DNA of 64,000 nucleotides. It comes from Treponema sp. (GTDB taxonomy: Bacteria; Spirochaetota; Spirochaetia; Treponematales; Treponemataceae). Every line of letters begins with the position of its first letter. The stretch's first letter is position 1. Under the pieces are notes generated by a model that was given only the letters and a program-made list of their open reading frames with translations, had not been told where the DNA came from and searched no databases. The stretch is taken from positions 1 to 64,000 of the forward strand of contig JAKSTL010000004.1 in assembly GCA_024402595.1 (NCBI GenBank). The letters are read 5' to 3'. A program made the translations under genes and the position numbers. Below, piece by piece: positions 17,319 through 25,204 of the stretch.

Positions 17319-17357
17319 AGCGGTTCTATTCTTTACAAAGAGTAGGCCGCTTTTTTT
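17319..17357 (+). terminator. Attenuator terminator upstream of pheA
   Basis: A long hairpin, AAGCGG..CTATTCTT-tac-AAAGAGTAG..CCGCTT, is followed directly by seven T residues, 34 bp before the pheA start. It is the terminator half of the leader-peptide attenuator. A smaller hairpin (TTACTTA-aaac-TAAGGTAA, 17288-17306) lies between the leader ORF and this terminator. Confidence 0.88.
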
Positions 17358-17390
17358 ATTTAAGAATATACACAATAGGAATATTATTTT

Positions 17391-18485
17391 ATGGCAGATT
17401 TGGAAGAAAGCAGACTTAAGATTAATCAAATTGACCGTCAATTGGCAGAACTTTTTGAACAAAGAATGGATGTTGCAAAAGATATTGCTTTATATAAGAA
17501 GCAATTTGGACTTCAGGTTTTTGATGCCAGTAGAGAAGCAGAAGTGTGCAAAAGAGAATTAGATTACATTAAAAATCCTTTATATAAAACCTATTATCTT
17601 GAGTTTATTCAGGATTTAATGAAAGTTTCCAAAAAATACCAGAGTTATCTTTTAGAAGGCAGCCGCATTGCTTATTGTGGAATCGAAGGAGCATGGGCAA
17701 ATATAGCCGCAAAAAGAATCTTCCCAAAAGGCAAATTAATTTCTTATTCAAGTTTCCCTGCCGCTTACGAATCAGTTATAAAAGGAGAATGTGATTTTGC
17801 AGTTCTCCCAGTTGAAAATAGTTTTGCGGGAGATGTCAGTCAGGTTTTTGATTTAATGCACACAGGTCCACTTTTTATAACAGGAATGTACAATCTTAAA
17901 ATTAGTCAGGCCCTGCTTGGTGTAAAAGGCGCCAAATTGTCAGACATAAAAAAAGTTGTAAGCCATCAGCAGGCAATCGACCAATGCACAGAGTTTTTGC
18001 AGAAACAACATTTAGAAGTAGAATCTGCTGTAAATACCGCTATGGCCGCCCGAGAAGTTGCTCAACAAAACGATAAATCCGTTGCCGCAATTGCCAGCGT
18101 TGAATCCGCAGAATTATACGGACTAGAAGTAATTGAAGAATCTATAAACCAGAATGCACAGAATACAACCCGATTTGCAGTTTTTAGCCGTGTAATCTCA
18201 AAAGAAATCAACTCTAATTCAAATTGTGTTTTCCAGATGATGTTTACAGTTAAAAATACACCGGGTTCGTTGGCACAAGCAGTAAAATCCTTTGGCGATG
18301 CAGGCTTTAACTTAAAATCATTACGCAGCCGTCCAATTAAAGATATTCCATGGCAATATTATTTTTATGTTGAAGGCGAAGGTTCCTTGTATTCAGAAAA
18401 AGGTGAAAAATTAATAGAAAGCTTAAGAACAGATTGCGAGGAAGTAAAGATTTTAGGACATCATTCTGGCGAAAAAAACATTTAG
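17391..18485 (+). CDS. pheA: Bifunctional chorismate mutase / prephenate dehydratase
   Basis: A 364-residue enzyme converting chorismate to prephenate and then to phenylpyruvate, the committed branch to phenylalanine. Residues 1 to about 90 are an AroQ-class chorismate mutase (INQIDRQLAELFEQRM); about 97-275 are the dehydratase (YCGIEGAWAN, LPVENSFAG and the catalytic TTRFAVF); about 283-345 are an ACT domain (TVKNTPGSLAQAVKSFGDAGFNLKSLRSRP) for Phe feedback inhibition. It is the first structural gene after the Phe/Tyr attenuator, so both transcription and activity appear to be controlled by end product. AGGAA lies about 11 nt before the ATG. Confidence 0.96.
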   Translation: MADLEESRLKINQIDRQLAELFEQRMDVAKDIALYKKQFGLQVFDASREAEVCKRELDYIKNPLYKTYYLEFIQDLMKVSKKYQSYLLEGSRIAYCGIEGAWANIAAKRIFPKGKLISYSSFPAAYESVIKGECDFAVLPVENSFAGDVSQVFDLMHTGPLFITGMYNLKISQALLGVKGAKLSDIKKVVSHQQAIDQCTEFLQKQHLEVESAVNTAMAAREVAQQNDKSVAAIASVESAELYGLEVIEESINQNAQNTTRFAVFSRVISKEINSNSNCVFQMMFTVKNTPGSLAQAVKSFGDAGFNLKSLRSRPIKDIPWQYYFYVEGEGSLYSEKGEKLIESLRTDCEEVKILGHHSGEKNI

Positions 18486-18545
18486 TTTTTCCAGTTTGTC
18501 ACTTGTCTTCTATATAATATCATAAAGTTTTTATTGGAGTAAAAA

Positions 18546-19655
18546 ATGAAAAACTCAATTGGAAATAATATGCAGGTTACCATTTTTGGCGAAAGTCACG
18601 GTCCATTTATTGGCTGTGTTCTCGATGGCCTTGCACCTGGAATCAAAATTGATGAGTCTTTTATAAATCATCAGCTGGATATGCGAAGACCTAGCGGCAA
18701 GATTTCTACAGCCCGAGTCGAAGCAGATCAATACCAGATAGTTAGCGGTGCCTTCAACGGATACACAACAGGCACAGCTTTAACAATTATTATTCCCAAT
18801 TCAGTTCAGCATTCTAAAGATTATTCAAAAATGGCAACTTTGGCTCGTCCAGGTCACGCAGATTTTACCGCCGAATGTAAATATCACGGTTTTCAGGATT
18901 ATCGGGGAGGCGGTCATTTTAGTGGACGAATTACAGCAGCTTTGGTTGCAGCAGGTGGCATTGTTATTCCCGCTTTAGAAAAAAAAGATATTTTCATTGG
19001 TAGCCATGTAAAATCTTGTGGCGGAATACAGGATGAACCTTTTGCTCAAGATGAAGCAACTTTAAAAACCCAAATCAATTCTTTACAAAATCAGACCTTT
19101 GCAGTTTTAGGCGAAGGTGTTCAAGACAAAATGCGTTCAAAAATAGAAGCCGCCGCCGCAGAAGGAGACAGTGTTGGTGGAATCTTGGAAACAGCAGTTG
19201 TAGGTTTACCAGCAGGCCTTGGAGAACCTTGGTTCGATTCTTTAGAAAGTATGCTTGCTCACATATTATTCAGCGTTCCTGCCGTAAAAGGTGTTCAATT
19301 TGGTGCCGGCTTTGATTTAGTAAACAGCTTTGGAAGTCAGTTCAATGATGCCCTTAGAATGGAAGGAAATAGAGTAGTTACTACAACTAACAACAATGGA
19401 GGAATCAACGGAGGAATTACCAACGGAATGCCGCTGATTTTTAGTTGTGCAGTTAAACCAACTCCTTCAATTTATAAACAACAACAAACAATAGATTTTA
19501 ATAAATATGAAAATGCAGATTTAGCAATAGAAGGTCGCCATGATCCTGCTATCATCCACAGAGCCAGAGTAGTTGTAGATTCAGTTACTGCCCTTGTTTT
19601 GTATGATGTACTCGCAGGTCGTTTTGGAACAGATTTTTTTGCTGAGGAAAAATAA
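18546..19655 (+). CDS. aroC: Chorismate synthase
   Basis: A 369-residue FMN-dependent enzyme that eliminates phosphate from 5-enolpyruvylshikimate-3-phosphate to give chorismate. Family signatures are clear: GESHGPFIGCVLDGLAPG near the N-terminus, RPSGKISTARVEAD, RPGHADFTAECKYHGFQDYRGGGHFSGR and the C-terminal GRHDPAIIHRARVVVDS. Length is typical. It follows pheA by 60 bp and precedes aroE-K by 1 bp. TTGGAG upstream of the ATG serves as ribosome-binding site. Confidence 0.97.
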   Translation: MKNSIGNNMQVTIFGESHGPFIGCVLDGLAPGIKIDESFINHQLDMRRPSGKISTARVEADQYQIVSGAFNGYTTGTALTIIIPNSVQHSKDYSKMATLARPGHADFTAECKYHGFQDYRGGGHFSGRITAALVAAGGIVIPALEKKDIFIGSHVKSCGGIQDEPFAQDEATLKTQINSLQNQTFAVLGEGVQDKMRSKIEAAAAEGDSVGGILETAVVGLPAGLGEPWFDSLESMLAHILFSVPAVKGVQFGAGFDLVNSFGSQFNDALRMEGNRVVTTTNNNGGINGGITNGMPLIFSCAVKPTPSIYKQQQTIDFNKYENADLAIEGRHDPAIIHRARVVVDSVTALVLYDVLAGRFGTDFFAEEK

Positions 19656-19656
19656 A

Positions 19657-20904
19657 ATGGAATACGGATTAATTGGCGAAAAATTAGGTCACAGTTTTTC
19701 AAAAGAAATACACGCTCAAATAGGTTCCTATGAATATGTTTTAAAAGAGATTCCAAAAAATGAACTTACAGCCTTTATGCAGAAAAAAGATTTCAAAGGA
19801 ATCAATGTCACTATTCCTTATAAACAGGATGTTATACCATTTTTAGATTTTATAGATGATGCCGCCAAAGAAATTGGTGCAGTAAATACAATCGTAAATA
19901 AAAATGGAAAGCTTTACGGCTACAACACCGATTTTATTGGATTAAAAAGACTTATAATTTCCACAAAACTGGAACTAAAAGGAAAAAAAGTGCTTATTCT
20001 CGGCACTGGTGGAACAAGTAAAACTGCTACGGCCGCCGCAAAATCTCTTGGTGCAAAAGAAATCATAATTGTAAGCAGAAAAGAATCTTCAGAAACTGTA
20101 ACCTACGAGCAGGCACAAACAATCCATAAAGATGCTCAGATTATTCTAAACACAACTCCAGCCGGTATGTACCCAAATATAGATGCAATGCCAATTTCTC
20201 TAGACAGTTTTTCAAATCTGGAAGGCATAGTAGATGTAATCTATAATCCATTGCGAACACAGCTTGTATTAAAGGCTCAAAAAATGGGGCTTAAAGCTAA
20301 TGGTGGATTGTATATGCTGGTTCAACAAGCCATAGCCGCCGCAGAATATTTTTTTGACAAACCAATTGAAGACTCTAAAGCAGATACAATCTTCAAAAAT
20401 ATGTTGTCCCAAAAACAAAATATCGTTTTAATTGGAATGCCTGGTTGCGGAAAATCTACAGTTGGAAGAAAACTTGCAAAACAGTTGAATATGACCTTAT
20501 TCGATACAGATGAAGAAATCAAAACTCAGCAGGGAATGACGCCATCCGAAATTATTACTAATCAAGGAGAACCCGCCTTTAGACAGATAGAAGCCGAAAT
20601 CTGTGCTCAACTGGCAACAAAAAATAATGTAATTATTTCTACAGGCGGTGGAGCAATTCTTCGGGAAGAAAATGTTGTCCATTTAAAAAACAACGGTTTG
20701 CTTTTCTTTATTGACCGAGATTTAGAAAAAATCAGACCAACTGGGGACAGACCTCTTTCTAATTCCACAGATAAATTAAAAGCGGTTTATGAATACAGAT
20801 ATCCAATTTATAAAGCTTGCGCCGATTTTCATATAAAAAGTGATGATAAAGTTGAACATACAGTAAATGTAATAAAAAATGTCTTTCTAGGGGGCAGCAA
20901 ATGA
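19657..20904 (+). CDS. aroE/aroK: Fused shikimate dehydrogenase - shikimate kinase
   Basis: A 415-residue fusion of two shikimate-pathway steps. Residues 1 to about 253 are AroE (GEKLGHSFSKEIH; INVTIPYKQDV with the catalytic Lys; GYNTDFIG; Rossmann GTGGTSKTA), reducing 3-dehydroshikimate. Residues about 257-415 are AroK: P-loop LIGMPGCGKSTVGRKLA, DTDEEI, the shikimate-binding ISTGGGAIL and the lid RPTGDRPL. The ATG at 19657 follows GAGGAAAAATAAA at the aroC end and matches the AroE N-terminus. The fusion links two steps separated only by their shared product, shikimate. The stop codon overlaps the aroQ start by 4 nt. Confidence 0.96.
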   Translation: MEYGLIGEKLGHSFSKEIHAQIGSYEYVLKEIPKNELTAFMQKKDFKGINVTIPYKQDVIPFLDFIDDAAKEIGAVNTIVNKNGKLYGYNTDFIGLKRLIISTKLELKGKKVLILGTGGTSKTATAAAKSLGAKEIIIVSRKESSETVTYEQAQTIHKDAQIILNTTPAGMYPNIDAMPISLDSFSNLEGIVDVIYNPLRTQLVLKAQKMGLKANGGLYMLVQQAIAAAEYFFDKPIEDSKADTIFKNMLSQKQNIVLIGMPGCGKSTVGRKLAKQLNMTLFDTDEEIKTQQGMTPSEIITNQGEPAFRQIEAEICAQLATKNNVIISTGGGAILREENVVHLKNNGLLFFIDRDLEKIRPTGDRPLSNSTDKLKAVYEYRYPIYKACADFHIKSDDKVEHTVNVIKNVFLGGSK

Positions 20905-21341
20905 AAATAAAAGTAATAAACGGTCCAAATATCAATATGCTTGGAATCCGGGAGCCTGGTATTTATGGTTCAGAAAATTTTAAAACATTAATCACTAATG
21001 TAAAAAAATATGCAAAAGAAAAGGGTATTAAAGTTAGTTGCTATCAGTCTAATCACGAAGGCGATTTAGTAACTGCAATTCAAAAATGTTATGGAAAATA
21101 CGATGGAATTGTTATAAATCCAGGTGCCTACACTCACACAAGTATTGCAATTCTTGATGCAGCAAAAGCGGTAAAAATCCCTGTAGTCGAAGTTCATATT
21201 TCAAAAGTCGAAGAACGGGAAGATTTTAGGCAGATTAGTTATATTCGTCATGCTTGTGTTAAGACAATTACAGGACACGGCATTGCAGGTTATACAGAAG
21301 CCATTCAATTTTTAATAGATGAGGCCAAAAATGATAATTAG
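20901..21341 (+). CDS. aroQ: Type II 3-dehydroquinate dehydratase
   Basis: A 146-residue type II dehydroquinase converting 3-dehydroquinate to 3-dehydroshikimate; type II enzymes are dodecamers of about this size. Diagnostic motifs are NGPNINMLGIREPGIYG (including the catalytic Tyr), QSNHEGDL, VINPGAYTHTS and VEVHISKVEEREDFR. Start and stop overlap both neighbours (4 nt with aroE-K, 11 nt with aroA), indicating translational coupling. aroB is the one shikimate-pathway gene not seen in this operon. Confidence 0.96.
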   Translation: MKIKVINGPNINMLGIREPGIYGSENFKTLITNVKKYAKEKGIKVSCYQSNHEGDLVTAIQKCYGKYDGIVINPGAYTHTSIAILDAAKAVKIPVVEVHISKVEEREDFRQISYIRHACVKTITGHGIAGYTEAIQFLIDEAKNDN

Positions 21342-22605
21342 ACCTTCAAAAGCAAAAGGCGTAATGGTTGCACCTCCTTCAAAAAGTATGGCTCACAGAC
21401 ATTTAATTTGTGCCGCTCTTGCAGAAGGAACAAGTGTAATCAACAACATCGATCTTTCAGAAGATATAAAAGCCACTTTAGGTTGTATAAAACAACTGGG
21501 CGCTAATGCAGAAATTAAAGGTAATCAGATTGTCGTTCAAGGAGCGGGTTCTTTTTTAGGAAATCAGAAAAGCTCTTCAAATAATACAACCAAGAAAAAC
21601 GATGAAAATCCTACAAGATTGTTTGACTGTAATGAATCAGGCTCAACCCTAAGATTTTTTATACCATTAGCAATGCTGTCAGACTCACCTGCAAAGTTTA
21701 TAGGAAGTGAAGTTTTAATGACCCGTCCACTTTCTGTTTATGAAACCATTTGTCAGCTTCAAGGCATTAAATTGCAGCCTGTTTCTGGAGGAATTGAAGT
21801 TCAAGGAAAATTAAAATCTGGTGAGTTTCAAGTTCCTGGCAATATTAGCAGTCAATTTATTACAGGACTTTTGTTCACACTCCCTCTTTTGTCTGGAGAC
21901 AGTACAATTATTCTTACAGAATCCGTAGAAAGTAAACCTTATATTGATATGACCTTACAAGTTCAGCGGGATTTTGGCATTAAAGCAGAGTGGAAGAACG
22001 AAAATACACTTTTAGTAAAAGGAAATCAGCATTATGTGGCTCACAATGGAGCAGTGGAAGGTGATTATTCCAATGCGGCATTTTTTGAAGCCCTAAATAC
22101 TCTTGGCGGAAATGTAACAATTCAAGGTTTAAAAGAAGATTCTTTGCAAGGTGATAAAGTTTATCTTCAATATTTTAATCAGTTAAAAGAAGCTTATTGT
22201 TCCGTAGATATTTCTGATTGTCCTGATTTAGGCCCAATTTTATTTACCGTAGCAGCGGCATTAAATGGTGGTGAGTTTACAGGAACCAAGCGTTTAAAGA
22301 TAAAAGAAAGCAATCGCGGTGCAGTTATGTGCCAGGAGCTTGCAAAGTTTGGAATTAAAACCCTTCAGGAAGAAAATCGCATAATTATTTACGAAGGTGA
22401 ACTGCATAAACCAGAAGAAACTGTTTTTGGCCACAATGATCACCGAATTGTAATGAGTATGGCCACACTTATGACCATAACTGGTGGAAAAATTGACGGC
22501 GTTGGTGCTGTTAAAAAAAGTCTGCCAGATTTCTTTAAGAGAATAAAAGCTCTTGGAATAGATTTTGATTTTGAAAACGAGGATTCAAATGGATTGGATA
22601 ACTAA
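21331..22605 (+). CDS. aroA: 3-phosphoshikimate 1-carboxyvinyltransferase (EPSP synthase)
   Basis: A 424-residue EPSP synthase transferring enolpyruvate from PEP to shikimate 3-phosphate. Recognisable parts: the N-terminal PPSKSMAHRHLICAALAEG, the DCNESGSTLRFFIPLA substrate-binding segment, a central GDYSNAAFFEA, IKESNRGAVMCQELAKFG and the C-terminal NDHRIVMSMA. The ATG at 21331 (MIIRPSKAKG) is preferred to 21319 because GAGG lies 6 nt before it inside the aroQ end. It overlaps tyrA by 17 nt. A short Ser/Asn/Lys-rich insertion (NQKSSSNNTTKKNDEN) lies near residue 80. Confidence 0.96.
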   Translation: MIIRPSKAKGVMVAPPSKSMAHRHLICAALAEGTSVINNIDLSEDIKATLGCIKQLGANAEIKGNQIVVQGAGSFLGNQKSSSNNTTKKNDENPTRLFDCNESGSTLRFFIPLAMLSDSPAKFIGSEVLMTRPLSVYETICQLQGIKLQPVSGGIEVQGKLKSGEFQVPGNISSQFITGLLFTLPLLSGDSTIILTESVESKPYIDMTLQVQRDFGIKAEWKNENTLLVKGNQHYVAHNGAVEGDYSNAAFFEALNTLGGNVTIQGLKEDSLQGDKVYLQYFNQLKEAYCSVDISDCPDLGPILFTVAAALNGGEFTGTKRLKIKESNRGAVMCQELAKFGIKTLQEENRIIIYEGELHKPEETVFGHNDHRIVMSMATLMTITGGKIDGVGAVKKSLPDFFKRIKALGIDFDFENEDSNGLDN

Positions 22606-23446
22606 ACAAAATATTTTGATAGTCGGCCTTGGTTTAATGGGCGGAAGTTATGCAAAAGGACTTAGACGAATTGGCTATCATTTAATGGCAATTGATACTA
22701 ATACAGAAACAATAAAATACGCTTTGGAAAATGGCATTATAGATGAAGGTTCCGATTTTCCTGATCCAAAAATTATTGGTAAAGCTGATGTTGTAATTTT
22801 TGGTTTATATCCTCACATTTTTTCAGATTGGATTAAAGAAAACCAGAAGTATTTTAAGTCGGGAATAAGAATTACAGATGTTACTGGTGTTAAAAGCAGT
22901 GTAGTTTATGCTGTTCAATCAATTCTTCGTGATGATATAGAGTTTATTCCTGCTCATCCTATGGCTGGTCGTGAGGTTTATGGTGTTCAGAACAGTGATG
23001 ATTCAATTTTCCATAATGCAAACTATATCGTAACACCAACAGACAAAAATACAGAGCAGGGAATTGAATGGTGCAAAGATTTAGGAAGACTTTTAGGTTT
23101 TAAAAGGATTTCCATTTTATCACCAGAAGAGCATGACGAAATGATAGGTTTTGTTTCTCAGTTAACTCATGTTATTGCCGTTGCCCTTATGGATTGTACC
23201 GACAATGCTCATCTTGTAGATTATACAGGAGATTCTTTCCGAGATTTAACAAGAATTGCCAACATCAATGACAAAATGTGGAGCGAACTGTTTCTTATGA
23301 ATAAACAACCCTTACTTGATAAAATTGATGTTTTTGTAAAAGAAATGGAAACTTTACGAGATATGTTAAAAGCTGATGACAAACAAGGCTTGCGAGAAAA
23401 AATGCAGCTTTCCACAAAACGCCGTGCATTGTTCAATAAAAAATAA
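22589..23446 (+). CDS. tyrA: Prephenate dehydrogenase
   Basis: A 285-residue NAD(P)-dependent enzyme for the tyrosine branch. The N-terminal Rossmann fold has ILIVGLGLMGGSYAKGL; DVTGVKSSV and IPAHPMAGREVYG carry the catalytic His and substrate-binding residues; the helical C-terminal domain has SQLTHVIAVALM. No fused chorismate mutase or ACT domain is seen, so feedback control by Tyr at this step is not evident. The ATG at 22589 follows GAGG by 6 nt and lies within the 3' end of aroA. Confidence 0.94.
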   Translation: MDWITKQNILIVGLGLMGGSYAKGLRRIGYHLMAIDTNTETIKYALENGIIDEGSDFPDPKIIGKADVVIFGLYPHIFSDWIKENQKYFKSGIRITDVTGVKSSVVYAVQSILRDDIEFIPAHPMAGREVYGVQNSDDSIFHNANYIVTPTDKNTEQGIEWCKDLGRLLGFKRISILSPEEHDEMIGFVSQLTHVIAVALMDCTDNAHLVDYTGDSFRDLTRIANINDKMWSELFLMNKQPLLDKIDVFVKEMETLRDMLKADDKQGLREKMQLSTKRRALFNKK

Positions 23447-23530
23447 TTTTTTTTAGCGCACAGGTTGCCTGAACTTGTCAAAATCTCTTCCTGTGCCATT
23501 ATAAAGTCAATATTTTGGAGGAAATATATT

Positions 23531-24562
23531 ATGAATATGGAGTTTGAACGCAAACTGACAATTCCAGCAGAGGTTAAGGAACAGTACCCAGTAACCTCAA
23601 AAGTTACAGATGTAGTTGAAAAGAAACGCGCCGAATTAAAGGCAATTTTTGAAGGTCGCGATAACAGAATGGTTTTAATTATTGGACCATGTTCTGCGGA
23701 TAATGAAGATGCCGTTATGGATTATATGACACGCCTCATTCCTGTTCAGGAAAAGGTAAAAGATAAAATTATGTTAGTTCCTCGCATTTATACAAACAAG
23801 CCTCGTACAACTGGTGATGGATACAAGGGACTTCTTCACAATCCAGACCCAACTGGAAAATCAGATATGTACAAAGGTATTCTTGCAACTCGTCATCTTC
23901 ATATGCGTGCAGTAGAAGAAACAGGCTTTATTTTTGCAGATGAAATGCTTTATCCAGAAAACTACAAATATTTGGATGATATTTTGGGCTATGTTGCAGT
24001 TGGTGCTCGTTCTGTAGAAGATCAGCAGCATCGTTTGACAGCCAGTGGAATTGAAGTTCCTGTTGGTATGAAAAATCCTACTTCCGGCGATTACAATGTT
24101 ATGATGAATGCAATTATGGCCGCTCAGCATAAACATACATTTATTTATCGTGGATGGGAAGTTCATTCTCAGGGAAATCCATGGGCACACGCAATTCTTA
24201 GAGGTTCAACAAGTAAACATGCAAACAATGTACCAAACTATCACTATGAAGATTTAGCCCGTTTGTGCGATTGTTATGAAGCAAAACCAGAATTAACTTA
24301 TCCTGCAGCAATTATTGATACAAACCATTCAAACTCAAACAAAAAACCTTTGGAACAGCCACGAATCATTTTTGATGTATTAAACTCTTGCAATCACGCA
24401 GAACGAATCCGCAAAATGGTAAAAGGCTTTATGATTGAAAGCTACATCGAAGACGGTGCTCAAAAACCAGGAGAAGGTTGCTATGGTAAATCAATTACAG
24501 ACCCTTGTTTAGGATGGGAAAAATCTGAAAAACTGATTTACGATATTGCAGATAAGATTTAA
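23531..24562 (+). CDS. aroF: 3-deoxy-7-phosphoheptulonate (DAHP) synthase, AroF/G/H type
   Basis: A 343-residue type I-alpha DAHP synthase, the first enzyme of the shikimate pathway, condensing PEP and erythrose 4-phosphate. Motifs: IIGPCSADNEDAVMDY, PRIYTNKPRTTGDGYKGL, FADEMLYP, the GARSVEDQQHR segment with a metal/PEP site, KNPTSGDYNVMMNA and DTNHSNSNKKP. The isozyme letter is arbitrary. It starts at the ATG after TTGGAGG, 84 bp behind tyrA. That gap contains an inverted repeat (GCACAGG / CCTGTGC) of unknown purpose. The next gene, thiN, overlaps by 1 nt. Confidence 0.95.
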   Translation: MNMEFERKLTIPAEVKEQYPVTSKVTDVVEKKRAELKAIFEGRDNRMVLIIGPCSADNEDAVMDYMTRLIPVQEKVKDKIMLVPRIYTNKPRTTGDGYKGLLHNPDPTGKSDMYKGILATRHLHMRAVEETGFIFADEMLYPENYKYLDDILGYVAVGARSVEDQQHRLTASGIEVPVGMKNPTSGDYNVMMNAIMAAQHKHTFIYRGWEVHSQGNPWAHAILRGSTSKHANNVPNYHYEDLARLCDCYEAKPELTYPAAIIDTNHSNSNKKPLEQPRIIFDVLNSCNHAERIRKMVKGFMIESYIEDGAQKPGEGCYGKSITDPCLGWEKSEKLIYDIADKI

Positions 24563-25188
24563 TGCATAGATGTGTAATTATTGGCGCTGCTCAAATTGAA
24601 AATTATGAAAAAATAAAATCCTTTTTACAACCAGATGATTTTTTTATCTATTGTGATGGAGGATTAAAGCATCAAAGTTTTCTGGGCGTTTCTCCAGATT
24701 TAATTGTGGGAGATTTTGATTCTTACTCACGGCCAGAAGACAGCAATGTAGAAATAATTCAACTTCCCTGTGAAAAGGATGATACAGATTCATTTTTTGC
24801 AGTAAAAGAAGCACTTCGTCGAGGTTTTCAAGATTTTCTGTTGATTGGACTAATTGGACAGCGCTTTGACCATTCTTTATGCAATGTTTCTCTAATGCTG
24901 TTTCTTGAGCAGCAGAAAAAAAATTGTATTCTTCTGGATGATTTTTCTCAAATGGAAATAATTGGTGAAAATCAAACTGCTTATGTTCCAGATGAATACA
25001 AATATTTTTCACTTATGTGTGTTTCTGGTGATGTTTCTGGTTTGACAATAGAAAATGCAAAATATCCTTTGAATAATGCAGAAATGAAAACTACATATCA
25101 ATATGGAATAAGTAACGAAGTATTGTCAGGAAAAACTGCCGCCATCACCATAAAAAAAGGTCAGATGCTGTTAATAAAGGTCTGGTAA
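24562..25188 (+). CDS. thiN: Thiamine pyrophosphokinase
   Basis: A 208-residue enzyme transferring pyrophosphate from ATP to thiamine to form TPP. The catalytic-domain signatures are visible: IYCDGGLKHQSFLGVSPDLIVGDFDS, the acidic EKDDTDSFFAVKEAL and GQRFDHSLCN; the C-terminal thiamine-binding part has the expected ISNEVL segment. Its ATG overlaps the DAHP synthase stop, so it is co-transcribed with the aromatic operon although functionally unrelated. No TPP riboswitch was seen. It ends 16 bp from the convergent EAL gene. Confidence 0.93.
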   Translation: MHRCVIIGAAQIENYEKIKSFLQPDDFFIYCDGGLKHQSFLGVSPDLIVGDFDSYSRPEDSNVEIIQLPCEKDDTDSFFAVKEALRRGFQDFLLIGLIGQRFDHSLCNVSLMLFLEQQKKNCILLDDFSQMEIIGENQTAYVPDEYKYFSLMCVSGDVSGLTIENAKYPLNNAEMKTTYQYGISNEVLSGKTAAITIKKGQMLLIKVW

Positions 25189-25204
25189 AAGATTTTTCCC
25201 AAGT

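Noticed and set aside
17046-17390. T-box or amino-acid riboswitch before pheA
   Set aside because: No T-box AGGGUGGNACCGCG-like element; a leader ORF with aromatic codons explains the terminator.
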